DNA of 18,082 bases from CAYJBH01 sp964369445. Its GTDB lineage: Bacteria > Bacillota > Clostridia > Oscillospirales > Ruminococcaceae. Shown here piece after piece: positions 1 through 7,218 of this stretch. The stretch lies in the NCBI GenBank assembly GCA_964369445.1, contig CAYJFU010000046.1, positions 1-18,082 of the forward strand, written 5' to 3'. Numbering within the stretch: position 1 is the stretch's first letter; each line of letters begins with the position of its first letter. The notes beneath the pieces are model-generated. The model was not told where the DNA came from, ran no database searches, and worked only from the letters and a program-made list of their open reading frames with translations. Both the position numbers and the translations under genes were made by a program.

Positions 1-402
1 CTCTTGTATTGCGCTGGAATAGTTAACGATATCCTGTGTCAAGCTTTCCTGCTCTGTCGCAAGCTTTTCTACCTCTTTGAGCACGCCATCGTATTTGCCC
101 AGCACCCCTTTTATCAGCGTGTTGACTTTGACAAAGTTGCTGTCAAAGGTGATATCAGGCAGTAATTTTGCAAGTTCATCCAGTGTGTCGCTCTCCTGTA
201 GCACCTTAAAAAACTCTGCGCTCGTCTGTTTAAAGTCAACAAAGTCCGGCACAAACGTTACCTCTTTAAAATTATCAATTTTTTTGTAGATATCCGACAA
301 GTTACCCAGCGAATCATTTATAAAATTTTGTGTGTTTGGCGCGGTGCTTTTGAAATCATCTTTTCTGTTTTTTTTGTTAAAAACACTCCTAAAAAGCTTC
401 AT
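1..402 (-). CDS. Unrecognised protein, N-terminal 134 residues (partial)
   Basis: An open frame reads leftward from an ATG at 402-400 to the window edge without a stop, giving 134 residues. The start is well supported: the leftward strand carries AGGAGAGGAGGG a few bases before it. The N-terminus is basic (MKLFRSVFNKKNRKDD), with no signal peptide or membrane segment. The rest is acidic and Phe/Asp/Lys/Leu-rich, and from about residue 100 it becomes heptad-like (KGVLGKYDGVLKEVEKLATEQ), suggesting a helical or coiled-coil part that continues off the window. It is divergent from the two surface-protein-like genes on the right and may belong to the same unit of function, but that is inference. 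I do not recognise the family. Confidence 0.75.
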   Translation of the reverse strand, partial: MKLFRSVFNKKNRKDDFKSTAPNTQNFINDSLGNLSDIYKKIDNFKEVTFVPDFVDFKQTSAEFFKVLQESDTLDELAKLLPDITFDSNFVKVNTLIKGVLGKYDGVLKEVEKLATEQESLTQDIVNYSSAIQE

Positions 403-507
403 CTACAGCCCTCCTCTCCTGTGCCTACAAATTTTGAACAGTAAAAAGCATTTATCTTTTGCCTTTCACCTCGCGATTTTCACTCGCAGTTCATATGTAG
501 TAATTTA

Positions 508-644
508 ATTTAAAAAATCATCACGTTTTCCGGTAGAAATTCCACCTGTCTGCTTTGTTGTCAACCGGAATACAGGCAGTATTTCGGGGTTTTCCACCTC
601 GATGGGCGAAATCTACACTCAGACGCTTTGTGACGTTTTTCAAG
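508..644. repeat. Dispersed palindromic element, copy A (~137 bp)
   Basis: This stretch of the 343-bp divergent intergenic region matches 16225-16360 along its whole length, about 70% by eye. Shared blocks include AGAAATTCC, GGCGAAAT and a TTTTCAAG end. Its two ends are inverted repeats of each other: the left end reads TTTAAAAAATCATCACG, and the reverse complement of the right end reads CTTGAAAAACGTCACA. A second inverted pair lies inside (GTAGAAATTCCACC at 533-546 against GGGCGAAATCTAC at 604-616). It has no open frame of its own. The layout fits a non-coding MITE-like or REP-like element. Origin and mobility are inferred, not shown. Confidence 0.7.
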
Positions 645-654
645 CTAAACAACT

Positions 655-666
655 ATACTATAGTAT
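655..666. promoter_or_regulatory. 12-bp perfect palindrome, possible operator
   Basis: ATACTATAGTAT is its own reverse complement. It lies between the palindromic element and the 117-residue gene, about 80 bp before that gene's start. A dimeric regulator site is possible, but an AT-rich palindrome of this size could be chance. Confidence 0.25.
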
Positions 667-706
667 GTGGATGTTAGATATTTAGTGCTATTGTATCTGC
701 TTCCCG

Positions 707-714
707 CATATTAT
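707..714 (+). promoter_or_regulatory. Possible sporulation sigma (E/K-like) -10 element
   Basis: CATATTAT lies 31 bp before the ATG at 746 and is close to the sigma-E -10 consensus (CATACAnT) and to the sigma-K one. A GCTATT sequence 14 bp upstream could serve as a weak -35. No good TTGACA/TATAAT pair is visible nearby. The call is tentative: it rests on one hexamer-scale match plus the spore-like character of the gene pair. Confidence 0.3.
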
Positions 715-745
715 GTAAACGATACACAAACCAAAGGAGATTATC

Positions 746-1099
746 ATGGGTATGCCAAAATTCCCCGAGCGAGAAAAGTGTCCCGAAGTCAGTACCGTTG
801 TCATGCAGATTATTGAATCGGTAGCGGTGGAAGAGCTTGCAATAGCGCACATTCTCAACGCAGAGGGGGAAAAGCTTCAGGAGTTTGTAAAAAAATACGC
901 ATGTACGGATATATCAACAACACAGTTTGACAAAATAGGCAAAAACACGACCACACTCGTTAACAGCCTTATTGTAAAGGAGTGGATACTGCTAAATAAA
1001 CTAAACTCGGCAATGGATATTTATAGCACTCTTCAAAAGGAAAAGGATGACTATAGACCGTATTGTCCAAAGTGCAAAAACTTTGATGTGCCAAGGTAG
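746..1099 (+). CDS. Small SxAxEELAxAHIxNAE-type protein, likely spore/surface associated
   Basis: The product has 117 residues. The start is fixed by AAAGGAGA at 733-740, five bases before the ATG. Residues ~25-50 (SVAVEELAIAHILNAEGEKL) match a pattern I recall from short Firmicutes proteins (SIALEELGLAHIINAEAEK) found next to collagen-like or exosporium-type surface proteins; that link is from memory and not checked. A second amphipathic helix follows (TTLVNSLIVKEWILLNKLNSAM, shown here only as residues ~69-90). The tail holds a CPKC pair (residues ~108-111) that could bind a metal or form disulfides. There is no signal peptide. It lies 69 bp upstream of the large repeat protein on the same strand, so the two are probably co-transcribed. 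Its second helix resembles the extreme C-terminus of that protein. Confidence 0.8.
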   Translation: MGMPKFPEREKCPEVSTVVMQIIESVAVEELAIAHILNAEGEKLQEFVKKYACTDISTTQFDKIGKNTTTLVNSLIVKEWILLNKLNSAMDIYSTLQKEKDDYRPYCPKCKNFDVPR

Positions 1100-1168
1100 C
1101 GTTTAAGCCGAGGGTGACAACCGCAGCAAAACTTTTCAAACCAACCCTCATTAAAGAAAGGTGACGAT

Positions 1169-4138
1169 ATGGCTTTGTTAAATGTAGCAGTCGACAAAAC
1201 CGCCGTTAATTACACGCAGACGTTTGATATAACGCTCAACGCAGGTTTTAGCGGCATAGAGGGCGACATTGCCGATGCCGAGATACGGCTGATTTTTCCC
1301 TCATACATCGACGTAACGCCGGGTGTCTTTGGAAAGCCGGTGCAAAGTGTCGACAGCGTAGCAGTACCGGAGGGAACACTTATCACGTTCCGATTCGGGC
1401 GCATAACCGATCTCGGCGTGTCGGTGCAACTGAGTTTGAGCGCGCAATTTACACCCGACGCTGAAAATTTTACGGAATTTATCTGCGAGGTCTCGCTTTA
1501 CATAGACGGTGTGAGCACGCTTGTGGCGCAAGCACTGCCGGTTAAGCTTGAGGCTGTAGCGATATTTGTTTTTAAACATGAGATTATCCTGCCGCAAGTG
1601 GGTCCCTCTCCCGGAAGTGAAATCTATTACAAGGTGACACTGGAAAATATAAAGGATTTAGGTGTGTCTATTTCCGATGTAGTGTTTAACCTGCCCGGCA
1701 CCGAGGACATAACAATTGATACGGAATTCGCGATAGTGGGCAAGGATGTATCCTCCTCCTTTGCGGATAAAAGCGCTGACGGGATCATAGGTGCGGTTGT
1801 CGACAACGAGGTGCTGTTTAACATACCGACCTACAGAGGCCAAAAATACGAGTTTATCTACAAAGCGGTAATAGGCACAAGCCGCGGTGTGGGAGAGGAG
1901 CTGAGCACGGTTGCGACGCTTAACTTTGACGGCGAAGCACAACAAAACCACGAGAACAAAATAACCCTCACGATGCCAATTTACAATCCGTCTTTGTGGC
2001 TTTACGGCCCTGATTACACACTGCCGGATGAATATATCTGTTACAAATACCGTGTTGAAAACAACGGAAACCGCGTGATGTCGGATTGTGGGTTTACAAT
2101 AACAATTCCTGCCGAGGTGGATATTTACCGATTTACCACCGGAACATTTTATATAGCGGCGATAAAAGAGGATGTGTCGTTTGAATACACAATCGGCTAC
2201 ACAACCGTAGGTGGTGCGACCGGCACGCTCGGCCCCTACAATACCGCCGTCAACAATGTTGTTAATGCCGAGCAGTTTGTGCAGACGGGTGATGCCGTGG
2301 CGACACTGACCTGGAATATTGCTGTGTTCGGCATTGGCGTGAAGCACCGCAACACAGCTTTGATGTTTGGCACTGTAAAGAGTGATACGTTGTTGCAGTC
2401 GACACTGACATGCGACCTGCTGGTTGACTATCAAAAGCAGGAGGATGAACCCGCACAGGCGAGCAGAGAAACAACCTGTATTGTGGAGGATATCTGCGTA
2501 CTGCGACCAAAGTTGACGACAAGTGTAGGTGATGCCAATCTGCGTCCGGGCGACAAATTTCGCTACAATATAAATGTAAACTGCACCTCCTCACGCCTTA
2601 AAAACCCTATAGTCGCGGTGCTGTTACCGAGCGAACTCCTGTACAATGGAGATGTAAACTTTGGTTACAGCGACATCTTTGGTGCGATAAATCCCACACT
2701 GCCACCGGCAGAGGTTGTCGCCGACTTTACCGAGTCCGCGCAGACCCTTGTGAAGTTTGAATTTTCTGGGGAGTACGCGTTTGCGTTTCGTCAGACGGCA
2801 GTGCTTAATATAAGTTTTGAAGTGACGGTGGCGGTGGGCGCTTTGGGCACTGTCAGCGCATTTGCTATACTAAACACCGGCATGAGCACCGGTTTTATAC
2901 CCGGCTCCGGCGCGGTTTTTGACGACATCTATGGTGTGACGGACACTCAGGTAAGCAGCAACGGTTACGCCAAAAGCAACATTCGCAGTAATACAGTGAT
3001 ATTTTTTGTAAGTGTGTCCTCGGATAAAAAGATAAAGGGCGCACTGGATGATGTTTACATAGAAGAACCGAGTGTGGCAAGGACTTATGAGGGCGGCAAA
3101 CTGCAATACCTTATAACGCTTAAAAACACCGGCAATGCGACGCTTACAGACATCGAGCTTATAGATATACTGCCGCATGTGGGGGACACAGGTGTGATAC
3201 AAACTGCAAGCGCGCGAAACAGCGAGTTCCCGGTGTACAATATAAGCGAAATCGCCGCAAGTGTTATGCCACAGGGCACTGATGTAGGGATGTTAATAAG
3301 CTACAGCACCGACAAAAACCCAAAACGGTTTGGTGGCAATTTTAACACGATAGGTGATGTCGACGATTGGCAAGCGGAACTACCGGATGACAGCACAGAA
3401 CTGCGAGCTTTTAGGGTCAGTGCACCGGGTCTGCTACTTGCGCCGGCACAGTCGCTACAGGTACTTGTCAACGCGGTGGTGCCGGTTGGTGTCACAGAGG
3501 GACAGGTAGCTTGGAACACCTTTGCGGCGGACGTAGCCTATTTTGATGAGCAGGACACAAAAAAGCGCCTGCTTGCAGTAGAGCCGGAAAAGGTAGGGGT
3601 CTCCATCCGATTACCGAACGAGGATACGGTGCGCATAGGCGGCAGTGTGTGGCACGATGCAAACGCGGACGGCTACTGCACACAGGATGAACCGTTTGTT
3701 AACGATATAGGTGTAGCGTTGTTGGATCAAGATCTACAGTTTGTCGATGCTGTATTTACCACACCGAATATAAGCGGCGAACAGGGTAACTTTTTATTTT
3801 CCAACCTTCCCCAAGGCAAATACTATCTCAAATTTTACATAGACACCGCAAAACACAAGTTTACGCGTGTGCGCTCGGGCGGTGACAACACCAGTGCCGC
3901 CAACCCCAAAACAGGATTAACCGCACCGATAGACCTCACCGGCGAGCCCACACAGGTTTACTTAAAAGTTGGCATTATGGACAAAAGTATATTTTCAATC
4001 GATACGATAATGAAAATCAACAACGACGCGCGCAGAATGGTGCGTGACGTTATAAAAAATCAGATGCTAATAGTTATGAAACAAGAAAACCTGCTGGAAA
4101 TAATAGAAGATGCTCCGCGGTCACAACAAAATCCTTAA
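1169..4138 (+). CDS. Large DUF11/SdrD-B-like repeat protein without signal peptide
   Basis: The product has 989 residues. The start is supported by AGAAAGGTGA just before the ATG. The protein is a string of beta-sandwich repeats: it opens directly with such a domain (residues ~5-120), and further copies are recognisable by an aromatic strand followed by N-[TG]-G or an equivalent and a D/I-x-L/I-P strand. The clearest is at ~640-675 (GGKLQYLITLKNTGNATL then ELIDILP), a typical DUF11 pattern. Residues ~823-945 look like an SdrD B-like (Cna-B-related) domain, with GGSVWHDANADG at its start. It ends in an amphipathic helix (residues ~947-982). I see no N-terminal signal sequence, membrane segment, LPXTG motif or S-layer domain, so normal Sec export and sortase anchoring are not supported. 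A spore-coat or exosporium role, assembled from the mother cell, is a reasonable inference. No catalytic motif is visible. Confidence 0.85.
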   Translation: MALLNVAVDKTAVNYTQTFDITLNAGFSGIEGDIADAEIRLIFPSYIDVTPGVFGKPVQSVDSVAVPEGTLITFRFGRITDLGVSVQLSLSAQFTPDAENFTEFICEVSLYIDGVSTLVAQALPVKLEAVAIFVFKHEIILPQVGPSPGSEIYYKVTLENIKDLGVSISDVVFNLPGTEDITIDTEFAIVGKDVSSSFADKSADGIIGAVVDNEVLFNIPTYRGQKYEFIYKAVIGTSRGVGEELSTVATLNFDGEAQQNHENKITLTMPIYNPSLWLYGPDYTLPDEYICYKYRVENNGNRVMSDCGFTITIPAEVDIYRFTTGTFYIAAIKEDVSFEYTIGYTTVGGATGTLGPYNTAVNNVVNAEQFVQTGDAVATLTWNIAVFGIGVKHRNTALMFGTVKSDTLLQSTLTCDLLVDYQKQEDEPAQASRETTCIVEDICVLRPKLTTSVGDANLRPGDKFRYNINVNCTSSRLKNPIVAVLLPSELLYNGDVNFGYSDIFGAINPTLPPAEVVADFTESAQTLVKFEFSGEYAFAFRQTAVLNISFEVTVAVGALGTVSAFAILNTGMSTGFIPGSGAVFDDIYGVTDTQVSSNGYAKSNIRSNTVIFFVSVSSDKKIKGALDDVYIEEPSVARTYEGGKLQYLITLKNTGNATLTDIELIDILPHVGDTGVIQTASARNSEFPVYNISEIAASVMPQGTDVGMLISYSTDKNPKRFGGNFNTIGDVDDWQAELPDDSTELRAFRVSAPGLLLAPAQSLQVLVNAVVPVGVTEGQVAWNTFAADVAYFDEQDTKKRLLAVEPEKVGVSIRLPNEDTVRIGGSVWHDANADGYCTQDEPFVNDIGVALLDQDLQFVDAVFTTPNISGEQGNFLFSNLPQGKYYLKFYIDTAKHKFTRVRSGGDNTSAANPKTGLTAPIDLTGEPTQVYLKVGIMDKSIFSIDTIMKINNDARRMVRDVIKNQMLIVMKQENLLEIIEDAPRSQQNP

Positions 4139-4239
4139 CCAGCAAAATTCAAGTTTAAACGCAGAGATTTTATGTAAAGCTATTGCGTTTTGATGCAGAT
4201 TTTAATAGGTTGTTCTACACTATCAGCCACCTTTAATAT
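4139..4239. other. Intergenic stretch with weak terminator-like repeat
   Basis: The only structure I see is AAACGCA at 4157-4163 against TGCGTTT at 4184-4190, a 7-bp stem with a 20-nt loop and a short T tail. It could end the surface-protein transcript but would be weak. Confidence 0.25.
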
Positions 4240-4268
4240 TTGACAAACACCCTCAAACTCTGTATTAT
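4240..4268 (+). promoter_or_regulatory. Consensus-like sigma-A promoter for the sensor kinase
   Basis: TTGACA at 4240-4245 and TATTAT at 4263-4268 are separated by exactly 17 bp. A start of transcription near 4275 would leave a leader of only ~24 nt before the GTG at 4299. This helps to decide the start codon of the kinase and makes the kinase transcript independent of the upstream genes. Confidence 0.75.
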
Positions 4269-4298
4269 ATCCTTGTACATGGTTTGGGGGTAGTTTTT

Positions 4299-6026
4299 GT
4301 GCTCAGCTTCATAAAAAAAATTAACATACGTAAAAAAATATTTTTATCGTTGTTTTTTTGCTCGACAATCCCGATGGTTATATTATCAGTTGTCATAATA
4401 AATCAAAATATAGATGCCACAAAAACAAACGCTGAATTAGCACAAAGTTATGTTGACAGCACCTTGTACGACATAATTTACAACGAGGTAAAATATCTCG
4501 ACAACGTATCTTATAACGTGCATGAGTACTACCTTTATATGGATGAGCTTATTAACGGCAGTACCGATATACGTCCTCAGTCCAGCATTTTGCTATCCGA
4601 AATACTGGTGGATTACTCCCTCACCCAACAGAACCACCGGCTTATAAGTATTTATTTTTACGATGCAAATTATAACCTGCTCGACTACGACTTTTACAAT
4701 CGGCCGCTTGGATTTGACCTTGAACAGCAGACAATACCCTCACAGCTTGACAGGTATCTCACGCAGCAAAACAGCCGTGAAAAACAGTTGTTTGTCGTTT
4801 ACGATGAAAACTACAACCGTGAGGTGGTTAAATATTTTTACCCCATTGTGCATCGCAACGTTCTAATGGGTCATTTTTGCTACAACATAGAACTGGACTA
4901 TTTTCAAGAACTCATGGAGGAGCACAACCGTTTTGACAACGGCAACATCCAACTTGTAATGACAGAAAATAACACGGTCGTCTACTCCACCGACGGTGAT
5001 GGTGTGGGAGCTACTTTTGATGACAAAGTGGGATTTTATGACAGGATGGTCAGCACGGACATACAGGGAATAGGCATTAAAATTTATTATACTTACACCA
5101 TCAGTCCGCAGATGATACTGTCCTATTATGTTGCGATATTTGCACCCATTGTCGCCCTTTTGCTACTAATCGTTATCTCGATTGTTTTCAGTTGGAACAT
5201 TACTACGCCTATAATTCTGCTCAGCGAAAGTGTGAAAAAGGTCAGTTACGGCGACTATGATGTTCATGTTAACATAACTTCACAGGACGAGATAGGTGAC
5301 CTTGCCACCTCCTTTAACGCTATGACAAGGCGAATACGCGATTATATTCACATCGAAATGCAATACAAGCTAGACCTTAAAACCGAGCAAATCCACACCA
5401 TGCAGGCGCAGATAAATCCGCACTTTTTGCACAACACCCTACAGACCATATCCAACCTTGCAGTGACAGGCACAGCGGAGGATGTGGGTTTTGTGTGCAA
5501 AGTTTTAAGCGATGTTTATACCACCATAAGGCAGGAGATTGTCAACGTCCGCAACTACATGATAATAATTTCAAAATGCTTTCAAAATGACATTGATTTT
5601 AAGGTGAAAAACGCATTTGATATTCTTGACTTATATGTTCCGAAATTTATATTGCAACCCATTGTGGAAAACGCTGTTTTACACGGGCTACAAGGTTATA
5701 AAGACGTGCCGGTTAAAATGCTGATGGTGCTTTTTGAGGTGTCACAGGACGAGCTAATCATTAAAATAGAGGATAATGGGCGGGGGATACCGAAATCCGA
5801 AGTGGATAAAATAAACTGTAAATTGCAGGGCAAAGGGCAGACCAATTTTCGCAACGACAGCTGCAGTATAGGCATACACAATGTTCAACAGCGGATACGG
5901 ATGCTACAAGGCGTAGATTACGGTTTAACAATAAGCAGTGAACACTCTGTGGGCACATCTGTGAGTTTTAAGCTAAAGTTGCTAAATGTGCTACCACCTG
6001 ACAACAGCGGTGATCCTGATAGATAG
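4299..6026 (+). CDS. YesM-like membrane sensor histidine kinase
   Basis: The product has 575 residues from GTG 4299. That start is preferred because GGGGGT lies eight bases ahead and the promoter's transcript would begin near 4275; a TTG at 4284 would add five residues. Layout: basic N-terminus, membrane helix at ~14-35, extracellular sensor region at ~36-270 (Cache-like by position), second helix at ~272-300, HAMP, His-kinase domain with INPHFLHNTLQT (His375), then an ATPase domain with LQPIVENAVLHG (N box) and D492-N-G-R-G-I-P. This order and the PHFLHN motif are those of the LytS/YesM family. Between the phospho-His helix and the RNYM segment the protein is about ten residues shorter than YesM as I recall it. 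The likely partner is the YesN-like regulator at 10554, on the far side of the transporter genes. It would report an extracellular carbohydrate; the ligand is unknown. Confidence 0.92.
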   Translation: MLSFIKKINIRKKIFLSLFFCSTIPMVILSVVIINQNIDATKTNAELAQSYVDSTLYDIIYNEVKYLDNVSYNVHEYYLYMDELINGSTDIRPQSSILLSEILVDYSLTQQNHRLISIYFYDANYNLLDYDFYNRPLGFDLEQQTIPSQLDRYLTQQNSREKQLFVVYDENYNREVVKYFYPIVHRNVLMGHFCYNIELDYFQELMEEHNRFDNGNIQLVMTENNTVVYSTDGDGVGATFDDKVGFYDRMVSTDIQGIGIKIYYTYTISPQMILSYYVAIFAPIVALLLLIVISIVFSWNITTPIILLSESVKKVSYGDYDVHVNITSQDEIGDLATSFNAMTRRIRDYIHIEMQYKLDLKTEQIHTMQAQINPHFLHNTLQTISNLAVTGTAEDVGFVCKVLSDVYTTIRQEIVNVRNYMIIISKCFQNDIDFKVKNAFDILDLYVPKFILQPIVENAVLHGLQGYKDVPVKMLMVLFEVSQDELIIKIEDNGRGIPKSEVDKINCKLQGKGQTNFRNDSCSIGIHNVQQRIRMLQGVDYGLTISSEHSVGTSVSFKLKLLNVLPPDNSGDPDR

Positions 6027-6174
6027 TATTAACACAATTAAAGATATGTAGAATTTAAGCCATGTTTTCTTTTGAAAAAAAACGATAATCACCTTTGTCA
6101 ATTATGAAATTTAATGACGCAGTAATGCATAACAAGCACTATAAGTGATCAGCTTAACACCTAGCCAACATTGA

Positions 6175-6205
6175 TTAAGTAAAATTGCATAATAAACTTA
6201 CTTAA
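6175..6205. repeat. Inverted repeat, possible operator
   Basis: TTAAGTAA (6175-6182) and TTACTTAA (6198-6205) are perfect inverted arms separated by 15 bp. They lie in the 358-bp stretch between the kinase and the aldolase, about 70 bp upstream of the candidate promoter. A site for the AraC-type regulator is possible. The arms are pure A/T plus one G/C, so chance is not excluded. The rest of 6027-6270 is AT-rich and I see no gene in it. Confidence 0.3.
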
Positions 6206-6276
6206 ATTTATGCTATTTTGACTAAAGAATCCCAAAACATATGAATATTTTAAACATTTTCCCTAAATTCCTCACA

Positions 6277-6305
6277 TGTACAACCACTGCAAATTGTGTT
6301 AAAAT
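6277..6305 (+). promoter_or_regulatory. Candidate promoter of the aldolase/transporter block
   Basis: TGTACA (6277-6282) and TAAAAT (6300-6305) are 17 bp apart. The -35 is poor (4 of 6 to consensus), which would fit a promoter needing an activator such as the YesN-like regulator. The leader would be ~75 nt and includes a small inverted repeat, GTGTT/AACAC, at about 6328-6343. Confidence 0.4.
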
Positions 6306-6384
6306 TATGGACATCGGATAAGAGGAGTGTTGATAAAAACACAACAACCAATCAATGCCGAAAGTAGTAAAAGGAGAAGAATTT

Positions 6385-7110
6385 ATGTTTGATGTTTTAA
6401 ACAGTACACTGAGAGATTTTGGCAATGTTTTTGAGGGTGGCAATCAACTGGGCGTTTTCACAACACCGGATCGTGTGGAAAAGGAGTGCGATGAGGCAAT
6501 CCGCTACAACTACCGTTCGTTTGTTGTCTGCAATAGCTATGTAAAGCTTGCGAAAAAATTACTCGAAAACACAGGCGTACGCGTCTGCGGCGCGTTTTCC
6601 TATCCGCTTGGCAGCATGGACATTAAGGCGAAAAAATATGAACTTGCACAACTGGTTGAGTTTGGCTGTGACTCTGTTGACGGCGTTGTCAACCACTGCT
6701 ACCTTAAAACAGGCGAGCACAATGCATTCCAAGAAGAGCTGACTGAGCTTACAGAGTACGGCAAATCACTGAAAAAAGACCTTGAAGTTAAGTTCATTGT
6801 TGACTGCGGCTACGTAACCGATGAAGAACTTATATTCGCCGCAAAAGCAGTTAAAGCCGCAAAGGCAGACTACTTTAAAACCGGCACAGGCTGGTCCGAG
6901 ACTTCCGGTGCAAGCCGCCATCAGATAAAGCTGATACGTGAGACGGTAGGCCCTGATTTCGGTATAAAAGGCACAGGTATGCTCACCATGTCCGCCGCAG
7001 GTGTTGTGGCACTGCTCAACGCCGGCTCCGACATCATCGGCACCGACCCCGTTTATGCAATAGCTGATTTCCCGGCTTATCAGGAGAAAATCCGCAACGG
7101 TACATTTTAA
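6385..7110 (+). CDS. DeoC-like class I aldolase (diverged deoxyribose-phosphate aldolase family)
   Basis: The product has 241 residues from the ATG at 6385, chosen because AAAGGAG precedes it by eight bases; an in-frame ATG at 6355 has no ribosome site. The fold pattern follows DeoC: an early FxxPLG strand (SYPLGSMDIK), then DSVDGVVN, where DeoC has the DEVDMV-type acid, then YFKTGTGW with Lys165 as the Schiff-base lysine, and FGIKGTGM with Lys195 as the second active-site lysine. The motifs differ from classic DeoC (FVKTSTGF, VGVKASGG), so the carbonyl substrate need not be deoxyribose 5-phosphate. Known family role: reversible aldol cleavage of a phosphorylated deoxy sugar to an aldehyde plus a smaller phosphate. 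It heads a sugar-transport block, which points to catabolism of the imported compound. I am confident of the family and not of the substrate. Confidence 0.85.
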   Translation: MFDVLNSTLRDFGNVFEGGNQLGVFTTPDRVEKECDEAIRYNYRSFVVCNSYVKLAKKLLENTGVRVCGAFSYPLGSMDIKAKKYELAQLVEFGCDSVDGVVNHCYLKTGEHNAFQEELTELTEYGKSLKKDLEVKFIVDCGYVTDEELIFAAKAVKAAKADYFKTGTGWSETSGASRHQIKLIRETVGPDFGIKGTGMLTMSAAGVVALLNAGSDIIGTDPVYAIADFPAYQEKIRNGTF

Positions 7111-7130
7111 GCCTTTAGTATTTAACCGGA

Positions 7131-7144
7131 TAGTGTCGACACTA
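7131..7144. promoter_or_regulatory. 14-bp perfect palindrome, candidate operator
   Basis: TAGTGTCGACACTA is a perfect palindrome between the aldolase stop and the binding-protein gene, ~40 bp upstream of an extended -10. Position and symmetry fit a dimeric regulator. It could instead form a short transcript hairpin, but no T run follows. Confidence 0.45.
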
Positions 7145-7180
7145 CCTAAGTATTTCGTTGAAACACCTTTGATATAGTTT

Positions 7181-7189
7181 TGATACAAT
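7181..7189 (+). promoter_or_regulatory. Candidate extended -10 promoter for the binding-protein gene
   Basis: TGATACAAT fits the extended -10 form TGnTATAAT with one mismatch, 29 bp before the ATG at 7219. The best -35 (TTGAAA at 7158-7163) is 20 bp away, too far for a normal spacer, so this would rely on the TG extension or an activator. A separate promoter here would let the binding protein be made in excess over the aldolase. Confidence 0.35.
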
Positions 7190-7218
7190 ATAAAGTTGAA
7201 ATGGAAAGGATAAATACA

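Noticed and set aside
1658..2434. Leftward 258-residue open frame inside the large repeat protein
   Set aside because: It is antisense shadow of a well-supported gene, Cys/His/Arg-rich in composition, with no ribosome site or family match.
4284..4286. TTG 4284 as start of the sensor kinase
   Set aside because: It would lie only ~9 bases after the predicted transcript start and has no ribosome site. GTG 4299 has GGGGGT at proper spacing.
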